From an uncultured Nitrospira sp. (GTDB lineage: Bacteria > Nitrospirota > Nitrospiria > Nitrospirales > Nitrospiraceae), in the NCBI GenBank assembly GCA_902500785.1, contig CABVRW010000010.1, positions 20,541 through 84,540 on the forward strand: a DNA stretch of 64,000 bases, in the 5' to 3' direction. Under the pieces are notes generated by a model, which made no database searches, had not been told where the DNA came from, and was given only the letters and a program-made list of their open reading frames with translations. Shown here piece by piece: positions 43,860-53,352 of this stretch; positions within the stretch are counted from its first letter, which is position 1, and each line of letters starts with the position of its first letter. A program made the translations under genes and the position numbers.

Positions 43860-46490
43860 TTACCCTTCCAAGGCCTTCTGGACCAAGCCAAAAACTTTTT
43901 CCAGCGCGATTCCAAGCCCCTCGGGATTTTTTCCTCCTGCCTGGGCCATCTCAGGGCGTCCGCCTCCGGTCCCGCCGACTTCAGTCGCCATCTCTTTAAT
44001 GAGTTCGCCCGCTTTGAGACGACCCACCAGGTCTTTGGTCACCACCACCAGCAACGACACCTTGCCGTCATTCGCCGCCCCGAGCGCCACCACTCCGCTA
44101 CGAAGTTTATCGCGCAGCTGATCGGCCAATGCCCGCATGCCGTTCACGTCGAGTCCGTCCGTGCGCTGTGCGTGGACCTGCACACCATTGATCTCGTGGA
44201 CCTGGGCATCGCCTGATGAGGTGCTCGCCATCTTGAGCTTGACCTCCGCCAGTTCCCGTTCCTTTTCCTTCAGCTGCTCGCTCACTTTGCGCGCGCGGGC
44301 AACCACTTCGCCCGGCGCCACTTTCAAGAGATCGGATAGTTCACGAACATCCGCTTCCAATCGTTTGAGGGAATCCAACGCACCGCTGCCGGTCAGACAT
44401 TCGATCCGGCGCACACCGGCGGCGACCCCCGACTCAGACACGATCCGGAACAGGCCGATTTCGCCTGTACGCCGACAATGCGTGCCGCCGCACAATTCCT
44501 TGCTGAAGGAGTCGATGTGGACCACCCGCACCTGATCGCCATACTTGTCGCCGAAGAATGCCAACGCCCCGCCCGCCACGGCTTCTTGCACACCCATCAC
44601 ATCGGTTTGCACTGCCTGATCCTGGCGCACCTGCTCGTTCACGATCGACTCAATCTCGTCGATGTCGCGTGATGCCAATGGGCGGAAGTGCGCGAAGTCG
44701 AATCGCAGCCGATTCGGCGCCACCAAAGACCCATACTGCTTCACATGTGGCCCTAACAGATCGCGCAAGGCCGCATGCACCAAATGGGTCGCCGTATGAT
44801 TGCGTGCTGCGTCCCGCCTGGTACGGCTGTTCACGGAGAGCTGCAGCCGCTCCCCTTCACGGATGGAACCGGACGTCACCATGCCTTTATGCACAATCAA
44901 CGTCGGCACCGGCCTGGTGGTTTCACGAATCTCCACGCGCCCGTCGGTGCCGGTCAGGAGACCTTGATCGCCGGCCTGCCCGCCCCCTTCGGCATAGAAC
45001 GGCGTGACATCCAACACGACTTCGATCTCATCACCTTCGGTGGCTTCTTTCACGATCCGATCACCCTTGAGCAGCGCCTGTACGACACCTTCCGAATTCA
45101 ACTGCTCATACCCGACGAAGGCCGTCGTCCCGACACGAGCGGCCAGCTCACTCAATGCCGGGCGCGCAGTCTCGCTCTCGAAACCACCCGTCTTTCTGGC
45201 GCGCGTCCGCTGATCTTCAATGGCGGCTTCAAATCCGGTTTCGTCGAGCCGAATATCTTGCTCACGACACGCTTCCGCAATGAGGTCCATCGGAAAACCG
45301 TACGTGTCATACAATTTAAAGATATCCGCGCCGGAGAGCATCGTCTGTCCGGACGACCGCACCTTGGTGAGCATGTCGGTCAGAATGGGCAATCCTTGAT
45401 CGAGCGTAGCGATGAACCGCTCTTCCTCACCACGAGTCGCCTCCGCCACCGTGCCGGCCGCCGGACGCAACTCGTGATAGGCCTCGCCCATGTGATCCAC
45501 AACCGTCGCCGTCAATTCGTGCAGGAACGGCTCGGTAATGCCCAGCAAACGGCCGTGTCGGGCCGCCCGTCGAAGGATTCGACGGAGCACGTACCCGCGC
45601 CCCTCGTTCGACGGCAACACCCCATCGGCCATCAGAAACGTGATCGCCCGCAAGTGATCCGCGATGACCCGCATGGAACGGTCAGCCTGCTCCATCGCGC
45701 CGTACTCTGCTCCGGCTCTGGTTCCGATTGCCGCCAGGAGCGGCGCGAATAAATCGCTGTCGTAATTGCTGAGTTTGCCCTGGGCGACCGCGGTCAGCCG
45801 TTCCAATCCCATGCCGGTGTCGATACTCGGTTTGGGCAATGGATTCAGGGTTCCTGCACTGTCACGATTGAACTGCATGAACACGAGGTTCCAAATCTCG
45901 ATGACTCGGTCGCCTTCACCATTCGGCGTCGCATCGCCCGGCACCGCCGGCCCCTGATCGAAATGGAGTTCGGAGCAGGGACCGCAAGGCCCCGTATCGG
46001 CCATCTGCCAGAAATTGTCCTTTTCACCGCAACGCACGATGCGGTTCGGGGACACACCCATCTTTCTCCAGAGACGGTCGGCCTCATCATCCTCGCGATA
46101 GATCGTGATCCACATCCGCTCTTTCGAGAGCCCCACCACCGATGTCAAAAACTCCCAGCCAAATCGGATGGCGTCTTCTTTGAAGTAATCACCGAAGGAG
46201 AAGTTGCCGAGCATTTCGAAAAAGGTGTGGTGCCGCCTCGTGTACCCTACGTTTTCGAGGTCGTTGTGCTTTCCCCCGGCGCGCAAGCACTTTTGCACGG
46301 TCACCGCGCGGTTGTACGCGCGCGTCTCCTCGCCCAGGAATACCCGCTTGAATTGATTCATGCCGGCGTTCGTAAACAGCAGCGTGGGGTCGGCCTGTGG
46401 AATCAAGGGGGCGCTCGGAACCGCCCGATGTCCCTGTTGTTCAAAATACCGGATAAAGGCTCGCCGCAGATCCTGTACACTTTGGCTCAT
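43860..46490 (-). CDS. alaS: Alanine-tRNA ligase
   Basis: Class II synthetase charging tRNA-Ala, 876 residues (usual length). The N-terminal catalytic core opens with RRAFIRYFEQQGHRAVPSAP and has the class II motifs near NAGMNQFK. The editing domain carries the zinc/catalytic motifs HTATHLVHAAL and CGGTHC, and a C-terminal coiled coil and C-Ala domain with GGGRPEMAQAGGK follow. Its ATG overlaps the recX stop (ATGA), showing coupling within the recA-recX-alaS-ruvX-mltG operon. Confidence 0.97.
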   Translation of the reverse strand: MSQSVQDLRRAFIRYFEQQGHRAVPSAPLIPQADPTLLFTNAGMNQFKRVFLGEETRAYNRAVTVQKCLRAGGKHNDLENVGYTRRHHTFFEMLGNFSFGDYFKEDAIRFGWEFLTSVVGLSKERMWITIYREDDEADRLWRKMGVSPNRIVRCGEKDNFWQMADTGPCGPCSELHFDQGPAVPGDATPNGEGDRVIEIWNLVFMQFNRDSAGTLNPLPKPSIDTGMGLERLTAVAQGKLSNYDSDLFAPLLAAIGTRAGAEYGAMEQADRSMRVIADHLRAITFLMADGVLPSNEGRGYVLRRILRRAARHGRLLGITEPFLHELTATVVDHMGEAYHELRPAAGTVAEATRGEEERFIATLDQGLPILTDMLTKVRSSGQTMLSGADIFKLYDTYGFPMDLIAEACREQDIRLDETGFEAAIEDQRTRARKTGGFESETARPALSELAARVGTTAFVGYEQLNSEGVVQALLKGDRIVKEATEGDEIEVVLDVTPFYAEGGGQAGDQGLLTGTDGRVEIRETTRPVPTLIVHKGMVTSGSIREGERLQLSVNSRTRRDAARNHTATHLVHAALRDLLGPHVKQYGSLVAPNRLRFDFAHFRPLASRDIDEIESIVNEQVRQDQAVQTDVMGVQEAVAGGALAFFGDKYGDQVRVVHIDSFSKELCGGTHCRRTGEIGLFRIVSESGVAAGVRRIECLTGSGALDSLKRLEADVRELSDLLKVAPGEVVARARKVSEQLKEKERELAEVKLKMASTSSGDAQVHEINGVQVHAQRTDGLDVNGMRALADQLRDKLRSGVVALGAANDGKVSLLVVVTKDLVGRLKAGELIKEMATEVGGTGGGRPEMAQAGGKNPEGLGIALEKVFGLVQKALEG

Positions 46491-46984
46491 AACTCGTCCA
46501 ACCCCGTCTCCAAATCTATTTGCGTGACTTGCTGAATCGTCTCGTCATCGAACCCGCGCTGCCGCAGGAACCGAACCCATTGCATCGGACGCGTACGGGT
46601 AGTACGCCCTTCGAGCGCCTGACAGGCCAACTCTTGCGAGGAGATTGAACGATAGGCCTGCCGTAACGCTCGCTCCGTGACGCTTTCCTCAAAGCCGCGC
46701 ATGAGCAGCTCTGCCTTGAGTCGCTCGCGGCCCATCGGATGTCGCGACAGTCTCAGCTCCGCCCATCGCGTCGCATAGGCTTGATCGTTCAGATACCCCC
46801 GCTGCTGTAACTCACGGACAATCACGCGCCCCTGCGTCCGGCACGCCCCCTTCTCTTGCACATACCGCTCAACCTGAGCCGCGGTCCGATCCGTTCGCGC
46901 GAGATATTTGATGGCGAGCGTGAGGTAATCCGGCGTGGATTCCGTCCGCCGTCGTGGCCTGCGTCCTGTCAGCACTGACACCAC
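46487..46984 (-). CDS. recX: Regulatory protein RecX
   Basis: RecX binds and inhibits RecA filaments; 165 residues made of three-helix repeats (AIKYLARTDRTAAQVERYVQ, LQQRGYLNDQAYATRWAELR, FLRQRGFDDETIQQV). The gene starts with GTG directly abutting the recA stop codon, with no spacer, and ends overlapping alaS by four bases, so expression is strictly linked to recA. Confidence 0.93.
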   Translation of the reverse strand: MVSVLTGRRPRRRTESTPDYLTLAIKYLARTDRTAAQVERYVQEKGACRTQGRVIVRELQQRGYLNDQAYATRWAELRLSRHPMGRERLKAELLMRGFEESVTERALRQAYRSISSQELACQALEGRTTRTRPMQWVRFLRQRGFDDETIQQVTQIDLETGLDEL

Positions 46985-48097
46985 CTAAGTCGTGACCCTG
47001 GCGCCATGGCCGCGCTTGTCTTCCTGGCGCCCCTCGGCCTTCCGTTCAGGCTTCTCGTCCTTAGCCTCTTTCGCCTCGACCTTCTTCTCAGTGCCTCGGG
47101 AAGGCAGACCGGCCAGGTCACGCACCTTGCCCTCGATCTCGTTCGCGATGGCGGGATTTGCCTTGAGAAAATCGCGGACCGCCTCACGCCCCTGTCCCAA
47201 TCGCTCCCCTTTATAGGAGTACCATGCGCCGGCCTTCTCGACCACGCGCTTCTCCACCCCGGTATCGACCAACTCACCGGTTTTCGAAATGCCTTCGGCA
47301 AACATGATATCGAACTCCGCCTGCTTGAACGGCGGCGCCATCTTGTTCTTCACAACCTTGACCCGAACACGACTACCGGTCACATCCTGACCATCCTTGA
47401 TCGATTCAATCCGGCGGATATCGAGGCGCACCGAGGAGTAAAACTTCAGTGCATTGCCGCCCGTCGTGGTTTCGGGGTTGCCGAACATCACGCCGATCTT
47501 CATGCGGATCTGGTTGATGAAGATCAGGGTGGTCTGCGACTTGGAGATCGCGGCGGTCAGTTTGCGGAGCGCCTGCGACATCAGTCGTGCCTGCAGTCCC
47601 ATGTGGGAATCGCCCATCTCGCCTTCGATTTCCGCTCGCGGCACCAAGGCCGCCACGGAATCGACCACAATCACATCGATCGCGCCGCTACGCACCAGGG
47701 TTTCGGCAATTTCGAGCGCCTGCTCGCCGGTATCCGGCTGCGAGACAAGCAAATCATCCGTCTGAACACCCAGCTTTTTGGCGTACGTCAGATCGAGCGC
47801 ATGTTCCGCATCGATGAAGGCCGCCACCCCGCCCGCTTTTTGCGCCTCGGCGATCGCATGCAGCGTCAGCGTCGTTTTCCCGGAAGACTCCGGTCCGAAA
47901 ATCTCGATCACGCGTCCGCGCGGGAATCCACCCACACCGAGCGCAATATCCAACCCCATCGAACCGCTTGAAATCGCCGGCACATCGGCCGGACGGTCCG
48001 CGGCGCCGAGCTTCATCACCGCGCCCTTGCCGTATTGCTTTTCGATCTGAGCCAGGGCCAGGTCCAACGCGCGCTTTTTGTCGTCTTTTTCAGTCAT
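46985..48097 (-). CDS. recA: Recombinase RecA
   Basis: RecA forms filaments on single-stranded DNA, catalyses strand exchange and triggers LexA cleavage. 370 residues. Walker A is GPESSGKTT; Walker B is [13 protein letters not shown]; loop L2 is around [25 protein letters not shown]. The C-terminus carries a long charged tail ([20 protein letters not shown]), a known modulator of activity. SD AAGGAG precedes the ATG. No convincing LexA box of the CTGT-N8-ACAG type was seen upstream, so SOS control may use another operator. Confidence 0.98.
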   Translation of the reverse strand: MTEKDDKKRALDLALAQIEKQYGKGAVMKLGAADRPADVPAISSGSMGLDIALGVGGFPRGRVIEIFGPESSGKTTLTLHAIAEAQKAGGVAAFIDAEHALDLTYAKKLGVQTDDLLVSQPDTGEQALEIAETLVRSGAIDVIVVDSVAALVPRAEIEGEMGDSHMGLQARLMSQALRKLTAAISKSQTTLIFINQIRMKIGVMFGNPETTTGGNALKFYSSVRLDIRRIESIKDGQDVTGSRVRVKVVKNKMAPPFKQAEFDIMFAEGISKTGELVDTGVEKRVVEKAGAWYSYKGERLGQGREAVRDFLKANPAIANEIEGKVRDLAGLPSRGTEKKVEAKEAKDEKPERKAEGRQEDKRGHGARVTT

Positions 48098-48308
48098 TCC
48101 AAACTCCTTCTAGAAGCATGACTCGTGAACCGTCCCTCGTCTCGAACGCCGTGGGAGACAACGCACCAGCCGGCGCTGAGTTGACTGACCCTGCACTGGA
48201 TCGGACCCAGCCTATCAACAAGGAATGAATTGCGGATTATACCGGAGTCGGAAGGGAGAAACCTAGCCCATCGAGGCCCAGGATAAGACGAGATCCTGCC
48301 GACGCGGG

Positions 48309-48688
48309 TTAGTGATCCTGATCGGATGTGCTTGGTGTGGAAGCGCTGCTCTGGCGATGCTTCAACCATTCGATGAGTTCAGTGCGTAGCGTGCGATGGA
48401 GACGCTGTTGCGCTTCGAGGGGCACGCGGACAAACTCCACCCCAAACCGATGGCCCTGCACCCATTTGATCGTACCAATGTCGATGGGGAGCGCCGGCGG
48501 TGATGGTTGAGCAAGATACTCACACGCACCTCACTGCCGCAGAGAACCTCCCGATCACACTTGACGGAACAGCCCTTCAGCGACAGGTTGGTCAAGACAC
48601 CTTCGCCGACAAAGGGAGCCCCACCGAAAATGACCGGATACTGGAGCGGAAACCGGTAGTAGGTTCGAATATACTGCCGAGGCGCCAT
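48309..48688 (-). pseudogene. PilZ-domain gene with a single frameshift
   Basis: Reading from ATG 48688 (SD GGGAGGG upstream) gives a PilZ-type N-terminal part (YRFPLQYPVIFGG, GVLTNLSLKGCSVKCDREVL, GSEVRVSILL). The same frame then turns into unlikely sequence. A different frame continues the domain perfectly: QPSPPALPIDIGTIKWVQGH, then RFGVEFVRVPLEAQQRLHRT, ending at TAA 48309. A shift of one reading frame near 48485-48520 therefore splits one PilZ gene of about 125 residues. PilZ domains commonly bind cyclic di-GMP, although the usual RxxxR is only partly evident. It may be a true pseudogene or a sequencing error. Confidence 0.75.
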
Positions 48689-48867
48689 CACCACCCTCCC
48701 TGTCGGCGGATGGGACCCAGGCCGGCCCTGCGACCGATATCCTACCGTGGGAGGGTGAGGCGACAATTCGACCCTTGAGTCTCCTTGTTTTGCTTGCGAG
48801 ATCTGAGTAGGCTTCGGCCAAAATCAGGAACGAGCATGTCGCATTCGCTGGGACAAGAAAGGGCTGT

Positions 48868-49374
48868 ATGCGCAGATATCTACACATGGTGATTTGGATC
48901 ACCGCTGCCCTGATGCTGCAGGGATGCGTCGGCTTCGGCGCCTGGACGCTCGGCAGCCGTATCGAATCGAACGACCGCCCCAACATCGATCAGACCAGAG
49001 GTGGGCTCGACGTCCGCAAAGCGGCAATCGACACGAGCCTCAGGACAGCCGTTGAGTTACGCGCGACGTGGGGTGAGCCGGATCGGATAGAACCACGGGA
49101 GCTCGGCAAGGAGGAATGGATCTACAAAACGAACGGCTTACGGTGGTCCGGCTTGGTCCTGTATGTCGTCGTCATTCCCCTGCCCGCGATGATTCCGGTC
49201 GGGTCACAGTACGTATCCTTCCTCATTCACGGCGAACACATCGAACGCGCCACTCGTGCCGATTGGGCGTTCAAGGCCGGAGCCTACTGCGGCTTCTTCG
49301 GCATGATGTACGGTGGCCTGGGTTGTGGAACCGGGACCTTTGCGGAGAAACAGGCCGAGGCGGGTGGCTCGTAG
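48868..49374 (+). CDS. Putative lipoprotein with membrane segment
   Basis: Unrecognised protein of 168 residues with a lipoprotein signal: ITAALMLQGC, lipid-modified Cys near residue 20. The middle part (ATWGEPDRIEPRELGKEEWI) resembles the SmpA/BamE-like fold seen in small outer-membrane lipoproteins. A hydrophobic stretch (GLVLYVVVIPLPAMIPVG) and a Gly-rich end (GFFGMMYGGLGCG) follow. SD AAGAAAGGG precedes the ATG. It faces the protease-lipase gene convergently. Confidence 0.6.
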   Translation: MRRYLHMVIWITAALMLQGCVGFGAWTLGSRIESNDRPNIDQTRGGLDVRKAAIDTSLRTAVELRATWGEPDRIEPRELGKEEWIYKTNGLRWSGLVLYVVVIPLPAMIPVGSQYVSFLIHGEHIERATRADWAFKAGAYCGFFGMMYGGLGCGTGTFAEKQAEAGGS

Positions 49375-49475
49375 GCGCTCCCTGTGTGGGCAGGCCATAC
49401 ATAGTGAGCTCACCGCTGCGGACGATCAACAGACCATTCTGCAAGAGGGCGAAGCTATACCCCGGTTTGCCCTCT

Positions 49476-51428
49476 CTACTCCGCCTTTCCAATCGACTCC
49501 AGCACCGCTTCAATTTCATGCCCCTTATCATCAAATTCCCCATGCCTGCGAGATGTGGTGGCATGTCGCTCAGTAGCAAACGTCACCGGTGCCGACTGGA
49601 AATCCTTCCTGATCCCCAGGATGGGGACTCGCTGAGTGGAATGCTCAAGGTGATCGGCCACATAGGTCAGCAGAGAACCGGGATATACGACGATACTGTC
49701 GGCTTCCTCATCTTCCGGCGCCAATGTATGCACCAAAAACCGAGCCGCCGGGACAGCCGCGACGCCCCCGAGGGAAAATGCCTGCGTCGCACGCTCGATC
49801 GAGATGGCCGGCGCCAGGAATTGAATGGAAGCTAAGGAGGCGTTCGGCAGATCCGCCAGCCGCGCCCGCAGCACATTCTGATATAGAAACCCATGAAAGA
49901 TCGATCCCGCGCTATGGCCGACCAAATGAATCTTGTACCGTTCGCCCGGTGTCGTCGCCATCGCCTTGATCAACTCATCAAGAAAGCGTGCGGCCCCACC
50001 GTTCACCTTCGTCGCGCCTTCGCAGCGCCCTTTCATTTCATTCCAGAAAGCAGTGCGCACCGTAGGAGCGAGTTGCGCTCCCATCCATCGTTGTCCTCCC
50101 TCGACCACCTCCCCCAGTTTCGCTTTGAACTTACTCCACGCATCCTTGAAGCTGAATCCCGCCGGCCCGGTCTGATCGTCCTCGCTCTTGAGGTAGCCGA
50201 GCAACGACTCGTCCCAACTGCTCTCCCAAATGAAGACATAGGAGCAAATGCCTCGATCTCTGGCGAGTCCCCACAGGCGATCCGCGACGCTGACCGCGTA
50301 GGTCTCCGAATTCAGTCCGCCGTGCGCATAGAGCATCACATGGTGACACCCATCGGATAATTGGGGGGAGGCGAGCACCCGCTGAGCCATCCCGGGCAGT
50401 TGAGCGAGGCTGGTCGTCAATGATCCGCTGGTAGAGAGGGCACCCCTGTCATCCGTATTGATCAGATAGGACAGGACCTCCGGGTTCCTGAGGTCGAGAC
50501 CATCACCGGCGCTCCGCACCTTAGAATCTCGACCGGGCGCGGTCGATGAACCGGAAAAGCCCACCACAAAGACCGCGGGGTGGCCCTTTGAATTTCTGGT
50601 CTCAGGACCGGGCCGGGATACCCAGGCGTCCTGCCGATGCTCCATCCAGTCCTCATAGTGAAGCAGGGCCAGACCGTTCTGTCCCCAGCGGCGCCCCCAG
50701 GAATTTTGGATGATGAACCCATCCGGCGTATACCCGACCATCGCGAACGCATGGAGACCTTTCGCCCGTGATTGAAACGGAATGGTGGGATAGGCGATGC
50801 CGCGACGGGGCTTCAGACTCTGTGGATCCCACCCGTCATGGACCCAGGCTGACGCAAGAATGGCATCTCCCTCGACGAGTGCCGCCTGCAGATGCCCCAC
50901 ATCACTATCGACGAGACGATAGTACGCACCGATGGGCCGCCGTTTTGCCTCTTCCACTCTTTGAACCGTGAACGCTCGATCCGTGACCCACTGCCCTCCT
51001 TGCGTGCGCTTTCCTTTTGACGACCACACCTGCTCCGACGCGACCCCATGATGGTGCCTGCCCTTCATGGCGCCTCGGGGGCTGGTCCCATCGTAATGTT
51101 CACCCTTCCACTCATCGTAACGCTTGGCGACTTCGTACAACATGCGGGCGCTGACTTGGTCGAATATTGACGAGCGCCGTGACGTTCCCTGCAGCGTGCG
51201 GCGCGCGCGCAGACTCACATTGATCACCGTGGCCAAGGCAAATCCGACACAGGCCCCTTCCTGTCCCTGATCGAGGACAGGGATTCCAACGGGGGGACGC
51301 TTCTCGTGCGGCAACAGCGTGAGGCTCGGTTGAAAAATATAATCCCGCGCATCGGAATCATCCGCGCGCACGTCGAGCGTACGCAGCCGAGATCCGTTCG
51401 CAGCTCGTGCAAATTTCACGACAGGCAT
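49476..51428 (-). CDS. Papain-like cysteine protease fused to alpha/beta hydrolase
   Basis: Two-enzyme fusion of 650 residues. Residues about 45-270 are a C1-family (papain-like) peptidase: oxyanion Gln54 and catalytic Cys60 in DQGQEGACVGFA, His226 in KGLHAFAMVGY, Asn242 in IIQNSWGRRWG. Residues about 355-630 are an alpha/beta hydrolase: HVMLYAHGGL oxyanion region, nucleophile Ser506 in GHSAG, with a possible His near YVADHLEHS. No signal peptide is visible. A strong SD (AAGGAGGG) precedes ATG 51428. Substrates are unknown; an effector-like role is only speculation. Confidence 0.8.
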   Translation of the reverse strand: MPVVKFARAANGSRLRTLDVRADDSDARDYIFQPSLTLLPHEKRPPVGIPVLDQGQEGACVGFALATVINVSLRARRTLQGTSRRSSIFDQVSARMLYEVAKRYDEWKGEHYDGTSPRGAMKGRHHHGVASEQVWSSKGKRTQGGQWVTDRAFTVQRVEEAKRRPIGAYYRLVDSDVGHLQAALVEGDAILASAWVHDGWDPQSLKPRRGIAYPTIPFQSRAKGLHAFAMVGYTPDGFIIQNSWGRRWGQNGLALLHYEDWMEHRQDAWVSRPGPETRNSKGHPAVFVVGFSGSSTAPGRDSKVRSAGDGLDLRNPEVLSYLINTDDRGALSTSGSLTTSLAQLPGMAQRVLASPQLSDGCHHVMLYAHGGLNSETYAVSVADRLWGLARDRGICSYVFIWESSWDESLLGYLKSEDDQTGPAGFSFKDAWSKFKAKLGEVVEGGQRWMGAQLAPTVRTAFWNEMKGRCEGATKVNGGAARFLDELIKAMATTPGERYKIHLVGHSAGSIFHGFLYQNVLRARLADLPNASLASIQFLAPAISIERATQAFSLGGVAAVPAARFLVHTLAPEDEEADSIVVYPGSLLTYVADHLEHSTQRVPILGIRKDFQSAPVTFATERHATTSRRHGEFDDKGHEIEAVLESIGKAE

Positions 51429-51972
51429 CGGTGCTCCCTCCTTCACACGGTTGGGCGACTGGAGTAGTGAGCCGGCTGAGATGGGCATCGGCCAGGAGGC
51501 CTCGCTGCAAGGGATTCCGTGCATCTCAGTTCACTATTGATACGATCCGACCCGACGGATCAAAAACGCATGGATCCTACGCAGGCGCCAGAAGGGAGAG
51601 CGGAAGGACCGTTCACGGATTGTTTGGACCCACTTCCGGCACCACCAGGTGCTCGCCCGCAAAGCGGAAGATTATCCGGTCAGAAAGGAGAGGTCAAGAA
51701 ACCATTTAGCTTAAAATACGTGTATGGCATTCCATTGTTTCCAACCAAGCCATGCGGGCCGACACATCAGCCTGCGCCGACGGATTCGAGACAGAGAGGA
51801 GAGCGAATGCTGCGGAGGGTACGACGCGATTGCGCCGTTGGGAGAAGGGCGTCATTGGGAGTAGAGGCACAGAGCCGACTGTGGCCGGTAAGGGAATGAG
51901 GGGGCGGAGGGGACACGTCTCGCGTCATTGACGCTGGAGCGCGTACCTATCGCACTCCCCTGACATCACCCC
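51429..51972. other. Intergenic stretch without a supported gene
   Basis: About 540 bases between the protease-lipase gene and the DUF1328 gene. A plus-strand frame at 51519-51899 has low-complexity, Pro/Arg-rich content and no ribosome binding site, so it is not accepted. The first part must carry the protease-lipase promoter. No repeat or RNA gene was recognised. Confidence 0.5.
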
Positions 51973-52158
51973 TCACGCGATCGGTGGGGGTCGCCGACCG
52001 ATAAAAAAACTAACCAGATATGCGAGAAAAAAGAGGACGAACAGCACGTACGACAAACCGGTCGCAGTGCCTGCGATCCCGGACAATGCCAGCACCACCG
52101 CGACCAGCGCGAGGAATAGAAAGACCCAGGACCAATAGACTAAGCCAGGTCGGCGCAT
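51973..52158 (-). CDS. DUF1328-like small membrane protein
   Basis: Protein of 61 residues with two hydrophobic helices (WSWVFLFLALVAVVLALSGI and GLSYVLFVLFFLAYLVSFFI) joined by the short GTAT loop and ending in a basic/proline tail. This matches the small DUF1328 (YtjA/UPF0391) inner-membrane proteins, often stress-linked. ATG 52158 has AAAGGAT at the right distance. Its place near other stress and envelope genes fits. Confidence 0.75.
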   Translation of the reverse strand: MRRPGLVYWSWVFLFLALVAVVLALSGIAGTATGLSYVLFVLFFLAYLVSFFIGRRPPPIA

Positions 52159-52501
52159 GATATCCTTTCCGGAACCGATTCCATCTCGCATGATTCGCCT
52201 CGCCTGCGACGATTACGCGCGCTCATTCCGTTCAGTTCTCTGACGGCTCGCCTGTTACCAAACAGAGACAACGCCAATAGAGCCGCTCCCTACACTCACG
52301 CACTCACAGTCCGACGAGAGCCATCTCGCCTAATGATCATCTTCGATTCCTTGCCTTCCGTTCGGCGAACCGGCCGCTGGATGAGCGATGGTTCCTCCAT
52401 GGAGGCCCTTGAGAGACTCTTGTCGGAGGGAACATCCACCGGACGTCCCCACCGACAAGACGCGCATCTCATTGCGGCTCACCAAGCGGCGGTCGAGCAG
52501 C
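52159..52501. other. Intergenic stretch without a supported gene
   Basis: About 340 bases carrying the DUF1328 promoter region on the left. A plus-strand frame (52333-52545) overlaps the neighbouring PRC-barrel gene and has no ribosome binding site; it was not accepted. No repeat or RNA gene seen. Confidence 0.45.
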
Positions 52502-53311
52502 TTAGTCGGGAATCTGCAGGTCCGCTGCCTGCGAGAGTCGCATGATGGCATGCCGGACGTGTTCAGTAGCATCCGCCGTCTGTTTTTTTCCGCCATGTTC
52601 TATGGCTTCGCCCAATTCGTATACACCTTCATTCAAGTAATCATTGAGGCCGGCCGCTTGAGCATGCTTGGCCTTGGAGAGTGCCTGTTCCGCATGTCCC
52701 ACGAGTGCCTTCGCATCCCCGTGTTCACCCGCATCAACAGCCTTTCTCGCATGGGTGAGCGCATCACTCACGGCAGGCTTAATTTTCTCGGCGGTGGCCG
52801 CGGTCATGTCACCTGTCGCTCCCTTCATGTGGGCCGTCCTCGACGAATGACTGCCCATTGAGGTCGAACTCGTCTTGTCCGTACCCGCCTTCGGAGCGGG
52901 AATTTCATAGAATTCATAAATCACCACATGGGTCGCAGGGTCGGCAAAATCCGGCCATTGGCTCTTATCGAAACCGGGCGCTTCTTCCAGTTTCTTCTTT
53001 TTGACGTCCAGCACGAAGTGATGCCGATCATGACTGATAATCATCGCTTCCCATGGAACGGCAAAGTACTTATCACCGAGTCCCATGAAACCGCCGTACG
53101 ACAATACGGCATAGACAATGCGGCCGCTGGTCTCATCCACGGCAAAGTCCTCGATGTGGCCGATCTCTTTCGCGGCAAGGTTATACACCGGTTTCCCGAT
53201 GATCTTTGTACCCTTGACGATGTCGGAGCTGGTTCCTGCCGCCCAGACGGAGCCGACCAGGGACAGAGAGATGGCGGCCACCAACAGACCTATGCGATTC
53301 AAGTTCTTCAT
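52502..53311 (-). CDS. Exported PRC-barrel protein with SmbP-like metal-binding tail
   Basis: Protein of 269 residues with a signal peptide (LLVAAISLSLVGSVWA-AG). Residues about 30-135 form a PRC-barrel (GTKIIGKPVYNLAAKEIGHI, YAVLSYGGFMGLGDKYFAVP). After a Ser/Thr linker, residues about 180-265 form a helical His-rich domain (ALTHARKAVDAGEHGDAKAL, GHAEQALSKAKHAQ, EHVRHAIMRLSQ) like SmbP, a periplasmic copper/nickel-binding four-helix protein of ammonia oxidisers. Metal buffering in the periplasm is inferred. A strong SD AAGGAGG precedes the ATG. Confidence 0.8.
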   Translation of the reverse strand: MKNLNRIGLLVAAISLSLVGSVWAAGTSSDIVKGTKIIGKPVYNLAAKEIGHIEDFAVDETSGRIVYAVLSYGGFMGLGDKYFAVPWEAMIISHDRHHFVLDVKKKKLEEAPGFDKSQWPDFADPATHVVIYEFYEIPAPKAGTDKTSSTSMGSHSSRTAHMKGATGDMTAATAEKIKPAVSDALTHARKAVDAGEHGDAKALVGHAEQALSKAKHAQAAGLNDYLNEGVYELGEAIEHGGKKQTADATEHVRHAIMRLSQAADLQIPD

Positions 53312-53352
53312 GGTATTGATCCTCCTTCATTCACTCGTTATATCCATCAACC

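Noticed and set aside
48098..48308. LexA-type SOS box upstream of recA
   Set aside because: No convincing palindrome of a known LexA type was found by eye.
48362..48766. PilZ gene read as one intact 134-residue protein
   Set aside because: The C-terminal third is unlike PilZ while another frame continues the domain, so it is reported as frameshifted.
51519..51899. Plus-strand frame of 126 codons
   Set aside because: No ribosome binding site, Pro/Arg low complexity, no domain; probably chance.
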